Below are positions 26,255 to 35,018 of a DNA stretch of 64,000 nucleotides, in pieces (positions within the stretch are counted from its first letter, which is position 1; the number at the start of each line of letters is the position of its first letter). The position numbers and the translations under genes are program-made. The stretch spans positions 15,935-79,934 of the forward strand of contig CAZWYY010000007.1 in the NCBI GenBank assembly GCA_964638895.1, written 5' to 3'. Source of the stretch: JAFGGG01 sp964638895 (GTDB taxonomy: Bacteria > Spirochaetota > Spirochaetia > SZUA-6 > RPPD01). The notes under the pieces are model-generated. The model was given only the letters and a program-made list of their open reading frames with translations. It was not told the DNA's origin and did not search any database.

Positions 26255-27678
26255 ATGGTGCCTAAAGCCTGCTTTAAGGCGTTGGGGGATATGTGGGGCC
26301 GGAAACGGATGTTTATTCTAGGCATGATTGTTTTTGCCGTGGGTTCGTTCACCGGTTCGGTGGCCCCCGAGGTGGGAATGCTTATTTTCAGCAGGGGGTC
26401 ATACAGGCCGTGGGCGCGGCCATGACCCTGACCTCGGCCCTGGCTCTGCCGGCAAGCGAGTTTCAGGGTAGGGAACGGGCCATTGCCTTCGGCATCTGGG
26501 GGGCGATCGCGGGGGCGTCCGCGTCCGTGGGCCCCTTGCTGGGCGGATTCCTTACCACGGATTTCAGCTGGAGATGGTCGCTCAGGATTAATGTGTTTAT
26601 TGTCGCCGCGGCCCTGCTGGGCTCGGTGTTCATTATAGAAAGAAAAGCCGATGCAAAACGTGATTTTGATTGGTGGGGCATGGTCCTCTCAGGTTTGGGG
26701 CTTTTCTGCCTGGTGTTCGGTTTCATCCAGGGCCGCTATTACGGCTGGTGGCGGCCGCGGAATGAGTTCAGCCTTTTCGATTTTAGCTGGCCGCTTGCCG
26801 GGGTATCAGTAATCCCCTTTTTTTTCCTGCTTTCCGTCATATTTCTTTCCCTGTTTATTGCCAGGGAACGCGTGCTTGAAAAAAAGGGCATGGCCCCGCT
26901 TTTAAAGATGAGTCTGTTCGCTTCCAGGGGTTTCAACGTCGGCATGCTGACCCTCGGGGTGCTGGCCTTCGGACAGTTCGGGGTGTTTTTTATCCTCCCC
27001 ATCTTCCTTGAGAATGTGCTGAGCCTGGATGCCCTGCAGGCCGGGTTTACCATGCTTTTTTCTTCTCTTGTTTTGTTAATGGCCGGATTTTTCTCAGGCT
27101 TTATTGCCAGATGGGTGAACATAAAATGGATTGTGGTCACGGGAATGGTCTGTCTGTCCTCCGGCGCCCTGTTGCTGGTGCTTTCCCTGCACACTGAGAT
27201 TATGAGATTGAGTATTGCTCCGCCGCTCATGCTGTACGGCTTGGGATTCGGTTTAAGCTCGGCCCAGCTTAATAACATCATAATCTCTTCGGCCCGACTA
27301 AGCGACGCGGGGGAGGCCTCCGCCGCGAGCGTTACCATGCGGCAGATCGGCGCCAGCATCGGCGTGGCGGTCATCGGCGCGGTGCTTGCCGCGGCCTTTA
27401 TTACCAACGCGACGGCCATTATCACCGCCGATCCGACACTGCCCGATGGGCTGAAGAGTACGATAATCCGCAACATGAGCAGTGTGAATTTTGACAGCGG
27501 GCGGTTCGGGCTTCCGCCCCATACCGCACAGGACGATGCGGACATGTTGAAAAAGGATATAAAACGTGCCATCGCGGTATCTACCCGGTCCGCCCTGGTT
27601 ATCGGTCTTATCTTTATTTTTACCGCAACGATCATCGTGGTATTCTTAATGCCAAGGTTTAAAGCGCGTGACGGGTGA
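26255..27678 (+). pseudogene. Broken DHA2-type MFS multidrug/solute transporter
   Basis: From ATG 26255 the frame reads ALGDMWGRKRMFILGMIVFA and then VAPEVGMLIFSR. This is MFS motif A and helices 3-4. The reading then shifts at the G run 26394-26398 into the main frame (GVIQAVGAAMTLTSALALP...), which runs to 27678 with ten or more helices. One extra G would restore SR-GVIQAVGAA. Helices 1-2 (about 60 residues) are also missing, because motif A starts about 10 codons after the first possible start and zwf begins only 58 bp upstream. The gene is therefore 5'-truncated as well as frameshifted. The frameshift alone could be a homopolymer sequencing error; the truncation could not. The family is the 14-helix EmrB/QacA group. 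Confidence 0.8.
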
Positions 27679-27719
27679 GGGCCCCGGCGCAAAAAGGATA
27701 ATTTGCGTATAAATAGAGC

Positions 27720-27748
27720 TTGCCAAAACTCGCATGTAAGTGTATAAC
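27720..27748 (+). promoter_or_regulatory. Predicted rubredoxin promoter
   Basis: TTGCCA (27720-27725), 17 nt, TATAAC (27743-27748). The leader of about 15 nt carries GGAGGCGG before the ATG. Confidence 0.55.
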
Positions 27749-27769
27749 AGTTTGTACGAAGGAGGCGGA

Positions 27770-27934
27770 ATGAAAAAATATAAATGCACAATCTGTGATT
27801 ATGTATATGATCCTGCCGAGGGCGATCCTGACAGCGGAATTGCGTCAGGCACACCCTTTGAAAAACTTCCCGACGACTGGGTCTGTCCGGTCTGCGGTGC
27901 TTCCAAAGAAGATTTCGAAGTGGTAAAGGAATAG
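27770..27934 (+). CDS. Rubredoxin
   Basis: A 54-residue protein with the two CxxC iron ligands, CTIC near the N-terminus and CPVC near the C-terminus, plus the conserved YDPAEGDPDSGI and PDDWVCPVCG. It is a one-electron carrier with a single Fe(Cys)4 site, usual in anaerobes, where it feeds electrons to superoxide reductase, peroxide reductases or flavodiiron proteins. None of these partners is in the window. ATG 27770 is chosen for the strong GGAGGCGG just before it. Confidence 0.97.
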   Translation: MKKYKCTICDYVYDPAEGDPDSGIASGTPFEKLPDDWVCPVCGASKEDFEVVKE

Positions 27935-28033
27935 AGCCTCCGTTCCAAGGCGCAACAGATCTCTCTTAGCAGGCGTGTCTAAGTGTGAGCGGGAAAACAG
28001 GATAATTACCCGAAGTCTACCCATACAAAAATA

Positions 28034-28123
28034 AAAAACCACCGCCTGATTATATAAAGGCGAAGTCTCCCTTAACCATCACGAAATACTCCGCTGACAC
28101 TTCCAAAGGGTGGCTATTTCATA
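28034..28123. repeat. Interspersed terminator-like repeat, copy D (long)
   Basis: Starts AAAAAACCACCGCC and ends with CTCCGCTGACACTTCCAAAG then GGTGGCTATTTCAT, again complementary ends. The interior is about 30 bp longer than in copies A and C. It lies after the rubredoxin gene. Confidence 0.55.
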
Positions 28124-28137
28124 AGTAAAGTTATTGC

Positions 28138-28166
28138 TTGTATTAATGTATTTTTTGTGCTATATT
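28138..28166 (+). promoter_or_regulatory. Predicted promoter of the Rrf2-nifS-nifU operon
   Basis: TTGTAT (28138-28143), 17 nt, TATATT (28161-28166). An A/T-rich leader of about 45 nt ends in AAGGA before the ATG at 28216. No clear IscR-type palindrome was recognised. Confidence 0.4.
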
Positions 28167-28215
28167 ACATATATAAAAGATATGAAAAATATGATAAAAA
28201 AAGGATTGGTTAATC

Positions 28216-28641
28216 ATGTTTGCGGTATCAACAAGGACCAGGTACGGGCTGCGGGCGCTGCATTACCTGAGTACGCATGACGGCAATAAGCCGGTAAGCC
28301 TGCATGTCATTGCGCGGGAGCTGGGCATACCCTTTAAATACCTGGAGAATATTTTCAAGCTGCTTACACGCTCGCGTATCGTCAGGGGAGAGAGGGGACC
28401 CTCGGGAGGCTATCGGCTTATGCGTTCGCCGCAGAAACTTACCCTTTATGAGATCGCGGACGCGCTGGATGGGCCCCTGATGACTGTTGCCTGTATCACG
28501 GACAGCAATATGTGCGAAAACAGCGGGCGGTGCCCGACACGCAGGGTATGGGATGAGCTTCAACTGCATATCAACCGGTTCCTGCGGGAGCGTACGCTGG
28601 CCCAACTTTTTAACGGTACACAAAAGGAGAATGTTACATGA
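28216..28641 (+). CDS. Rrf2/IscR-family Fe-S-responsive repressor
   Basis: A 141-residue regulator. The winged helix starts at STRTRYGLRALHYL, and the recognition-helix region is IPFKYLENIFKLLTRSRIV, followed by the wing RGPSGGYRLMR. Three cysteines in CITDSNMCENSGRC (about residues 93-107, spacing C-x6-C-x5-C) match the [2Fe-2S] ligand cluster of IscR (C-x5-C-x5-C) within one residue. It leads an operon with a cysteine desulfurase and a scaffold protein, so feedback control of Fe-S cluster assembly is the natural inference. Its stop overlaps the next start by 4 nt. Confidence 0.9.
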   Translation: MFAVSTRTRYGLRALHYLSTHDGNKPVSLHVIARELGIPFKYLENIFKLLTRSRIVRGERGPSGGYRLMRSPQKLTLYEIADALDGPLMTVACITDSNMCENSGRCPTRRVWDELQLHINRFLRERTLAQLFNGTQKENVT

Positions 28642-29828
28642 GTATCAGAAAGGTATACATGGATTACAACGCCACTACGCCCCTGCATCCGGAGGTGGGA
28701 AAGACCATGCGGGAGGCGTTCGAACTCTACGCCAATCCTTCAAGTATGCATGAGTTCGGAAGAACGGTGCGCAACAGGCTGGAGTATATCAGGCAGGATA
28801 TCGCGGCCTTCCTTGGGGCACGGCCCCAAGAGGTCATCTTCACGGCGGGTGGTTCGGAATCTAACAATACCGTACTGAAAATGCTCGCCTGCGCGCAGTA
28901 CGACGGCGGTGAGTTTCCCGGCGGCCGTACGGAGATCATCACCTCGGCCATCGAACATCCCAGCATTATGCAGACCGTAGAGTATCTTGCGTCCATGGGG
29001 AATGCGGTGCATTTTTGCAAGGTGGACCGTTACGGCAAGGTAGATGTGGATCACCTGCTGGAACTGATCTCGGAAAAAACCGCGCTGGTCTCTATTATGT
29101 ACGCTAATAACGAGATCGGTACGATCCAGGACATACCTGCACTATCCAAGATAGCGCACGGCCACGGGGCCCTGTTTCATACTGATGCGGTCCAGGCCGT
29201 GGGCAAGATTCCGATGGATGTGCAAAAACTTGATGTGGACTACCTGTCGTTCTCGGCGCATAAGCTCTACGGCCCCAAGGGAGTGGGGGTGCTTTTCGCC
29301 CGTAAGGGCAGGCCCTTTTATCCGCTTATTCACGGTGGGCACCAGGAAAGCGGCAGAAGGGCCGGAACCATGAACAGCCTGGGCATCATCGGCATGGGCA
29401 GGGCCGTGGAGCTTGCCAAGCAGGAGATGCCTTTACTTGAGGAACGCCTTATCGGCCTGAAAAACCGGCTTAAAGCCGGAATCATGGAACTGATACCGGA
29501 TATCACCATTAACGGGCACCCAACGGAGTCGCTTTCAAATACCCTGAATGTCTCTTTTCACGGCGCCGAGGGTGAGGCGGTGTTGTTGTATATGGACCTG
29601 CAGGGTGTCGCGCTTTCCACCGGGTCGGCCTGCTCTTCGGGGTCGTTGGAGCCTTCGCATGTGCTCCTGGCCACGGGTGTGGGCCCGGAGCTGGCGCACG
29701 GCTCGATCAGGTTCAGTATGGGGAGGGATACTTCAGAGGAGGATGTGGACTATGTGCTGGAGGTTCTGCCCGTGGTGATAAAAAACGTAAGAAAGATGTC
29801 CACGGTATACGCGGGGGAATGCAGATGA
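28638..29828 (+). CDS. Cysteine desulfurase (NifS/IscS type)
   Basis: A 396-residue PLP enzyme that takes sulfur from cysteine for Fe-S cluster assembly. It opens with VYMDYNATTPLHPEV. HTDAVQAVGKIPMD and the PLP-lysine SFSAHKLYGPKGVG are present. The mobile active-site cysteine is in LSTGSACSSGSLEPSHVLLA, typical of the group I (NifS/IscS) loop. Coupled by ATGA overlaps to the Rrf2 gene before it and the scaffold gene after it. NifS rather than IscS is suggested by the NifU-like partner. Confidence 0.95.
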   Translation: MSIRKVYMDYNATTPLHPEVGKTMREAFELYANPSSMHEFGRTVRNRLEYIRQDIAAFLGARPQEVIFTAGGSESNNTVLKMLACAQYDGGEFPGGRTEIITSAIEHPSIMQTVEYLASMGNAVHFCKVDRYGKVDVDHLLELISEKTALVSIMYANNEIGTIQDIPALSKIAHGHGALFHTDAVQAVGKIPMDVQKLDVDYLSFSAHKLYGPKGVGVLFARKGRPFYPLIHGGHQESGRRAGTMNSLGIIGMGRAVELAKQEMPLLEERLIGLKNRLKAGIMELIPDITINGHPTESLSNTLNVSFHGAEGEAVLLYMDLQGVALSTGSACSSGSLEPSHVLLATGVGPELAHGSIRFSMGRDTSEEDVDYVLEVLPVVIKNVRKMSTVYAGECR

Positions 29829-30427
29829 GCGGCACTAATTTGTGGGTGTATACGGATATCGTCAAAGAGCATTTTATTAACCCTAAAAACATCCTGGAGG
29901 ATGAGGAAAACTACAGTGAAGACGGCAAGGGTATTGTGGGCAACATAAAATGCGGCGACCAGATGATGGTGGCCATCAAGGTCAAGGACGACACCATTAC
30001 CGACTGTAAATGGAAAACCTACGGCTGCGCCAGCGCCATCGCCAGCACTTCCATTCTGTCGGAGATGGTCAAAGGCATGCCGGTGGAAAAGGCCTATACC
30101 ATCACGCCGGAAGACATCGTCAAGGAGTTGGGAGAGCTGCCCGCGCATAAAATTCATTGCTCGGTCCTGGGAGACAGGGCTCTGCGCAAGGCCATTGAGG
30201 ACTACTACGCGCGGACAGGCCGCACGGACAAGGTGGTACGGGAGAAGGCCAAAATAATATGCCAGTGCATGAATATCACCGACAAGGATATCGAGGACGC
30301 GGTGCGCAAGGGAGACCGGACCTACGAGGAGCTTCAATACAGGACCAAGCTGGGAACGGTCTGCGGACAGTGCAGGGAAAAGGCCGAAAGGTTATTGCAC
30401 GAATACATCCATTTGTTTGGGGAGTGA
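29825..30427 (+). CDS. NifU-like Fe-S scaffold (IscU domain plus BFD [2Fe-2S] domain)
   Basis: A 200-residue protein. Residues about 5-125 are an IscU-type scaffold with its three ligand cysteines in IKCGDQMM, YGCASAIASTS and HCSVLGDRALRKAIEDYY. Residues about 140-195 are a bacterioferritin-associated-ferredoxin domain with ICQCMNITDKDIEDAVRKG and TVCGQCREKAE, the permanent [2Fe-2S] site. The third NifU domain is absent, so the protein is a two-domain form. ATG 29825 overlaps the preceding stop (ATGA), with GGGGGA 7 nt upstream. ATG 29819 is an alternative two codons earlier. Confidence 0.92.
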   Translation: MSGTNLWVYTDIVKEHFINPKNILEDEENYSEDGKGIVGNIKCGDQMMVAIKVKDDTITDCKWKTYGCASAIASTSILSEMVKGMPVEKAYTITPEDIVKELGELPAHKIHCSVLGDRALRKAIEDYYARTGRTDKVVREKAKIICQCMNITDKDIEDAVRKGDRTYEELQYRTKLGTVCGQCREKAERLLHEYIHLFGE

Positions 30428-30462
30428 GTGCAAAAGCTTTGAGTGCGATTTGTTGACTTCAC

Positions 30463-30479
30463 ACCGGCGCGCCGCCGGT
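30463..30479. other. Short GC-rich hairpin after the nifU-like gene
   Basis: ACCGGCG, a 3-nt loop, and CGCCGGT form a perfect 7-bp stem. No U tract follows, so it is at best a weak terminator between the nifU-like operon and the convergent nqr operon. Confidence 0.35.
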
Positions 30480-30562
30480 ACGAGCGTAAATCATTTGTCT
30501 AAATCCGGCGCACTCGAAGTTTATGCAGCCGCCGGCACGGCGATGCGAATTGACAGCCGCAC

Positions 30563-31015
30563 CTAGAGATCAAGTACTGTTTTTAATTCACCTATTTCAA
30601 GCCGAAAGGGGCTGCCCCGGCCCTGGAGAAAATGATGAACCTTGAGCAGATGCAGCGAGAGTTCGCTGAAGATTATCTGGCTGCCCGAGGGCTTGTGGGT
30701 AACCAGAATTCTGTGCTTGTGAAAAAGACCGTCTTTGAAGGGGCAGGGCAGCACGCCGCGGGCCTCATCCACCGTCACCTTCCATTTTCGCAAGTATTCC
30801 ACCGTGGTTCCCTGGCCGGCCATGCCCGCGTTGCGTAGAGCGTGCAGTGCCCGGGCGACCTGCCCCCACTCCACCCCCAGGCGGACTGCCTGCTCTTCAT
30901 CCGCCTGGATGATATCGGCCAGGGGCCGTGTGTCGCTGCCCAGAAACCCCTCGGCCGTAATCACGCCCGGCAGCATCTGAGCGGCGGCTTTAACATACTC
31001 CGGTGACATTTTCAT
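30563..31015 (-). CDS. Unknown protein, last gene of the nqr operon (150 aa)
   Basis: Begins MKMSPEYVKAAAQMLPGVIT and is soluble, with no membrane helix or signal peptide. An N-terminal helical part carries LADIIQADEEQAVRLGVEWG. A beta-rich C-terminal part follows (RGVLPCPFKDGLFHKHRILV, then SGSQIIFSELSLHLLKVHHF). One cysteine only, so it is not an Fe-S protein. It is 14 nt after nqrF with AAGGA before the ATG, so it is transcribed with the pump. A role as assembly or regulatory factor of the complex is a guess from position. Confidence 0.6.
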   Translation of the reverse strand: MKMSPEYVKAAAQMLPGVITAEGFLGSDTRPLADIIQADEEQAVRLGVEWGQVARALHALRNAGMAGQGTTVEYLRKWKVTVDEARGVLPCPFKDGLFHKHRILVTHKPSGSQIIFSELSLHLLKVHHFLQGRGSPFRLEIGELKTVLDL

Positions 31016-31029
31016 GGCAAAAATCCTTT

Positions 31030-32151
31030 TTAAGCGAATTTATCATAGAATATGGAATCCTCCGGTATGCCGTGTGTGGTCAGTACTTTGATGCAGGCGT
31101 CGATCATGCCCGGGCTGCCGCACAGGTACCCCTGTTTGGGTTTGTCCTGTGAAAGCTTTTCCTTTAGATATCTCTCCAGGGGCAGGGTGACCAGCCCGGT
31201 TTCACCCTTCCATTTGCCGCCGGGGTCCGGCTCGGCTATGACGGGAATAAAATGAAACGACGGCCATTTCTTTTCCAGATCGTAGAACATATCCAGGTAG
31301 AACATGTCCTTTGTAGCCGCGACGCCGAAAAAATAGTAGATATCGCGCCCGGAGACCTTTTTTTCGAACATATCAAAAAGCAGGGCCTTAATGGGCGCCA
31401 TGCCCGAGCCCCCTGCGATGCAGAGCATATCCTCATACTCCCCGTGCAAGCCGAACTCTCCTAGGGGTGCGATCAGCTCCAGGGTGTCCCCCTCCTTTAG
31501 TATGGTAAACACATAGGTGGTGGCGATCCCCCCGGGCACCAGGCGCACGATAAACTCAAGCTCCCCGTTCCGTGAGGGGCTTGAGGAGATGGAATAGGCG
31601 CGCTGGGTCTCCTGCTTAATCTTGCCGTACGGTGGGATGACGAACTGCGCGTACTGGCCGGCCTTGAAATCAATCCGCTGCGGTTCTTTAAGCACACATT
31701 TAACTTCCTTGATATCATGGGTCAGGTCCCTGATGGAGCTGACCGTGGTGGTGTGTTTCTGAATGGCGAACAGCTCCTCCGGGATCTCAACCTCCAGATC
31801 GGTCTTGACCTTGATCTGGCAGGACAGGCGGATGTTCTGCTCTACCTCTTTCTTGGTTAAAAAGGGCAGCTCCGTGGGCAGGTGGGGCCCCACGTCGCTT
31901 AAGACCTTTATCTTGCATACCCCGCAGGTGGCCCGCCCGCCGCAGGCCGAGGGCAGAAAGATATCCTGTTCACCCAGGGAGAAAAGCAGCGAAGACCCGC
32001 CTTTTACGGTGAGTTCCTTTTTCCCCCCATTGATGGAAAGCTTCACCTCCCCGTAGTTGTTGACGATCTTGTCGATGATGGAGATGATTACCGCCAGAAA
32101 AGAGCTGATAGCGCCCACCACAAACGGCGCGACCAGAAAATCAAAACTCAC
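31030..32151 (-). CDS. nqrF: Na+-translocating NADH:quinone reductase-type subunit F
   Basis: A 373-residue electron-input subunit. One N-terminal membrane helix (about 8-28) is followed by a plant-type [2Fe-2S] ferredoxin domain with PSACGGRATCGVCKIKV and a fourth cysteine in IRLSCQIKV. A ferredoxin-NADP reductase-like module follows, showing FAD binding in RAYSISSSPSRNGE and NADH binding in CIAGGSGMAPIKALL and GYLCGSPGMIDACI. NADH gives hydride to FAD, then electrons pass through the cluster to the membrane flavins. This subunit marks the complex as Nqr-type rather than Rnf. It is 9 nt after nqrE. Confidence 0.95.
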   Translation of the reverse strand: MSFDFLVAPFVVGAISSFLAVIISIIDKIVNNYGEVKLSINGGKKELTVKGGSSLLFSLGEQDIFLPSACGGRATCGVCKIKVLSDVGPHLPTELPFLTKKEVEQNIRLSCQIKVKTDLEVEIPEELFAIQKHTTTVSSIRDLTHDIKEVKCVLKEPQRIDFKAGQYAQFVIPPYGKIKQETQRAYSISSSPSRNGELEFIVRLVPGGIATTYVFTILKEGDTLELIAPLGEFGLHGEYEDMLCIAGGSGMAPIKALLFDMFEKKVSGRDIYYFFGVAATKDMFYLDMFYDLEKKWPSFHFIPVIAEPDPGGKWKGETGLVTLPLERYLKEKLSQDKPKQGYLCGSPGMIDACIKVLTTHGIPEDSIFYDKFA

Positions 32152-32160
32152 AAGGCACTC

Positions 32161-32754
32161 CTATTGCACGTTAAGCATACCGGAAAATCCGATGAAGGCC
32201 ATGGCCATGAGCCCGATGATGATCAGGGTGATACCCGGACCCTTCAGCCCGGCCGGTACCGGGGCTTTTTCCACCTTCTGCCTGATGGCGCCCAGGGCCA
32301 GAATGGCCAGCCACCAGCCCACGCCCGAGCCGAACCCATAGACAGCGGCCTGCACAAAGTCATAATGCCTGATCTGCATAAAAAGCGCAACGCCTAGGAT
32401 GGCGCAGTTGACGGTAATCAAGGGCAGAAAGATGCCCAGGGCCATATACAAGGCGGGGGAAAGGCGTTCGATCACCATCTCCAGCATCTGCACTACCGCG
32501 GCGATCACGATGATGAATACGATAAAACGCAGGTACTCGATGTGAAAAAACACCAGTATGTAATAATACACCGCGTAGTTGATAACCGAAGTGATGGTCA
32601 TGACCAGGATCACGGCCAGGCCCAGGCCGTTGGCCGATTTGAAGTCCTTGGAAATGGAGATAAAAGAGCACATGCCGAGGAAATTGGCCAGCAGGATGTT
32701 GCTGGTAAAAATGGATGCAAAAAGCAGAATAAGCGGGCTTACATTCGGCGTCAT
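32161..32754 (-). CDS. nqrE: NqrE/RnfA-family membrane subunit
   Basis: A 197-residue protein with six hydrophobic helices. Signature segments are LLFASIFTSNILLANFLGMC, LPLITVNCAILGVALF and GSGVGWWLAILALGAIRQK. The two conserved mid-helix cysteines (LGMC near residue 28 and VNCAILG near 115) correspond to the intramembrane Fe centre shared by NqrD and NqrE. The order after nqrD is standard, with a 4-nt ATGA overlap. Confidence 0.95.
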   Translation of the reverse strand: MTPNVSPLILLFASIFTSNILLANFLGMCSFISISKDFKSANGLGLAVILVMTITSVINYAVYYYILVFFHIEYLRFIVFIIVIAAVVQMLEMVIERLSPALYMALGIFLPLITVNCAILGVALFMQIRHYDFVQAAVYGFGSGVGWWLAILALGAIRQKVEKAPVPAGLKGPGITLIIIGLMAMAFIGFSGMLNVQ

Positions 32755-33395
32755 GATTTACCCCCCTTTTTCAGCATGATGCTCTTGGCAATCCAGATAA
32801 AGATTCCCAGCAGGAAAAAGGCGCTGGGCGGCATGAGCATGATGATCCAATGCTCGAACCCGCCGGGAAAAAGCGTAAATAGTCCGAAAAGCTTGCCGTC
32901 CGGAAAAACCGCAAAGCCGAAGACCGTGCCGTATCCGAAAAGCTCGCGCACGAACGCCACCAGCATCAGCACCCCCATGTACCCCGTACCCGAGGTAAGA
33001 CCGTCCCAGAGTGAGATAACCGGGGGGTTGCCGCCGGCAAAGGCCTCGGCCCGGCCCATGATAATACAGTTGGTGATGATGAGACCCACGTACGGTCCCA
33101 GGGAGCGGCTTATATCGGGCAGGTAGGCCCGCAGTAACAGGTCTACGATAATGACGTAAAAGGCGATGATCAGAGTCTGGACGATCATGCGGATCTTGCG
33201 TGGAATAATATCCTTCAGCAGTGAGACAGTGAAATTGGTGAACCCCGTCACAAAAATGACGCCCGCCGACATGATGGACGTGTTGATCAGGTTACTGGTA
33301 ACGGCCAGGGCCGAGCAGATCCCCAGAATCTGGATAAAAATGGGATTGTTGGTCCAGAGGTTTTCCTTGGTTACCTGTAACGCCTTGCCCGCCAT
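32751..33395 (-). CDS. nqrD: NqrD/RnfE-family membrane subunit
   Basis: A 214-residue polytopic protein, paralogous to NqrE but with inverted topology. Typical segments are NPIFIQILGICSALAVTSNL, GPYVGLIITNCIIMGRAEAF (second conserved cysteine) and SLWDGLTSGTGYMGVLMLVA. It pairs with NqrE to hold the intramembrane iron site. It starts 1 nt after nqrC ends and overlaps nqrE by 4 nt. Confidence 0.95.
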   Translation of the reverse strand: MAGKALQVTKENLWTNNPIFIQILGICSALAVTSNLINTSIMSAGVIFVTGFTNFTVSLLKDIIPRKIRMIVQTLIIAFYVIIVDLLLRAYLPDISRSLGPYVGLIITNCIIMGRAEAFAGGNPPVISLWDGLTSGTGYMGVLMLVAFVRELFGYGTVFGFAVFPDGKLFGLFTLFPGGFEHWIIMLMPPSAFFLLGIFIWIAKSIMLKKGGKS

Positions 33396-33396
33396 A

Positions 33397-33999
33397 TCAA
33401 TCTGCCCTCAGCAGTTTGCGCAGCGATGTGAGCGCGTTGTTGACTATTACTCCGAAAAGATGCGAGGTCTGGCTGGCGGCGGTGATGCCGTCCACCACAC
33501 CGGCCCGGCTGGTATCCGCGGTGGGACTGCCCACGGTAATCATGCCCTGGGCGTTTAGCGACTTGTTCCTGAACTGGTTTTTAAACCAGGCTTCGTCTAT
33601 GCGCCCCCCCAGCCCCGGTGTTTCCTCTTGGCTTAAAATGGAAATTCCGATTACTTTGGTAACCTCTTTGTTCACCGCGATGACCGCGATGATGGTGCTC
33701 CACAGCCCCGGCCCCTGCGCGACGATCGCGTAGGCGGTTTGCCCGTTCTGCGCGGTTGTATACACATCGGTGCCGTCGATATTCTTGACGGATATTTCTT
33801 TATTATACAACTCATAGGCCTGCTCATTTCCTTGAAAAGCAATTCCCATGGCGGTAAGGATGGCCTTCTGTTGGTCTATATCGAGGTTCCTGGAGATCTG
33901 GCCCGATACCGCATTGTTGGTAAGCGACAGAACGAAGATGAACCCAAAACTGATGATAAAAGTTACGATGACGGTGTACACCAGGCCCTGTCTGTTCAT
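33397..33999 (-). CDS. nqrC: NqrC/RnfG-type FMN-binding subunit
   Basis: A 200-residue protein with one N-terminal membrane helix (about 8-28) and an extracytoplasmic FMN-binding domain. The flavinylation site appears as VDGITAASQTS near residue 175. This fits the D-x-x-[ST]-x-A-[ST] pattern in which a threonine is linked to FMN by ApbE, although alanine replaces the usual glycine. QEETPGLGGRIDEAWFKNQF is typical of NqrC. No apbE is in the window. Overlaps nqrB by 4 nt. Confidence 0.92.
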   Translation of the reverse strand: MNRQGLVYTVIVTFIISFGFIFVLSLTNNAVSGQISRNLDIDQQKAILTAMGIAFQGNEQAYELYNKEISVKNIDGTDVYTTAQNGQTAYAIVAQGPGLWSTIIAVIAVNKEVTKVIGISILSQEETPGLGGRIDEAWFKNQFRNKSLNAQGMITVGSPTADTSRAGVVDGITAASQTSHLFGVIVNNALTSLRKLLRAD

Positions 34000-34889
34000 G
34001 CCTTGCTCCTGGTGAACACCTGGTCCAGGAGCGGGGCAAAGGTATTGCCCAACAGCACGGCGAAACTCGTGCCCTCGGTGAACAGGGGGAACAGGCGGAT
34101 TAAAATGGTAACCGAGCCGATCAGAATGCCATAGACAATCTGCGCGCCCGCTTTTTTGGGGGCCGAGACCGGGTCCGTGGCCATGAATACGGCCACAAAA
34201 AGCAGACTGCCGGCAAGAAGCCCGGGCAGGGCCTGCATGGCCCCGGGTACCGCCGTAAGCTGCAGGACAAAGGCCAGGAGCGCGGCACTGCCCATGGTGG
34301 AAAGCATGATCTCGGCTTTTGCGGTCTTGGTGGCGACCAGGAAGACCGCGGCCAGCAGAATAAGAATAATCGGGCTTTCTCCCAGGGAACCGGGGCGGAA
34401 GCCCAAGAGCAGGTTCAGCAGGTCAGGGTGCTGGCCCGCGCCCAGTTGGTGCAGCGGGGTGGCCGTGGACACCGCGTCCACGCCGAAGCCCCCGGCCGTA
34501 ATCCAGCCTGTTGTCATCTGCGGGGAAAAGGTGATGTACACGAACAGCCTGCCCGCGATGGCCGGGTTGAACACGTTGCGGCCGAACCCGCCGAAGATTT
34601 CCTTGGCGATGAAGACCGCGAAAAGAATGCCGATGCCCGCGATCCAGAGGGGCACCAGCGGCGGCAGGGAAAGCAGGTAGAGCATGCAGGTAACAAACAC
34701 CGCCTCCGTGGCCTTCTTTTTCTGCCTGCGCTCGAATAAAAGCTCCATTCCCAAGCCCAGAGGGAATACAACAAGCGTCAAAAACACAAGATGAAGACCG
34801 TAAAGATATACGGCAAAGGCGTAGATGGGAAGCAGGGAGAGCAGCACACGCCGCATCATGGCCTGTTTTTGGATTATTTTGTTATACAC
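33996..34889 (-). CDS. nqrB: NqrB/RnfD-family membrane subunit
   Basis: A 297-residue protein with about eight to ten helices. Family motifs are AKEIFGGFGRNVFNPAIAGR and, for the covalent FMN, GVDAVSTATPLHQLG (threonine in the S-T-A-T context), plus ATDPVSAPKKAGAQIVYGI. It is clearly shorter than Vibrio NqrB (about 410 residues) and lacks its long N-terminal arm, so in length it resembles RnfD. GTG start at 34889 with a weak AGG. It is the first gene of the operon; nqrA, normally upstream, is missing and the next gene is unrelated. Confidence 0.93.
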   Translation of the reverse strand: MYNKIIQKQAMMRRVLLSLLPIYAFAVYLYGLHLVFLTLVVFPLGLGMELLFERRQKKKATEAVFVTCMLYLLSLPPLVPLWIAGIGILFAVFIAKEIFGGFGRNVFNPAIAGRLFVYITFSPQMTTGWITAGGFGVDAVSTATPLHQLGAGQHPDLLNLLLGFRPGSLGESPIILILLAAVFLVATKTAKAEIMLSTMGSAALLAFVLQLTAVPGAMQALPGLLAGSLLFVAVFMATDPVSAPKKAGAQIVYGILIGSVTILIRLFPLFTEGTSFAVLLGNTFAPLLDQVFTRSKA

Positions 34890-34921
34890 GTTTGTTACCT
34901 GCTCATTAACATGCTAATTCC

Positions 34922-34950
34922 ATAGTATTGAAATGTGTTACGAAAGGCAA
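34922..34950 (-). promoter_or_regulatory. Predicted promoter of the nqr operon
   Basis: On the minus strand, TTGCCT (34950-34945), 17 nt, TACTAT (34927-34922), about 32 nt before the GTG start of nqrB. Confidence 0.4.
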
Positions 34951-35018
34951 CAATAAATTTAAATTTATGCCGCGGCGGTGATTAATCCGCTGATAATTAA
35001 TTGCCGATGATTTATCAG

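Noticed and set aside
34943..34958. A/T palindrome TAAATTTAAATTTA as a further copy of the AATTTTAAATTT element
   Set aside because: It lacks the GC-containing ends (GC...GTT) shared by the other copies, and A/T palindromes of this length are common by chance.
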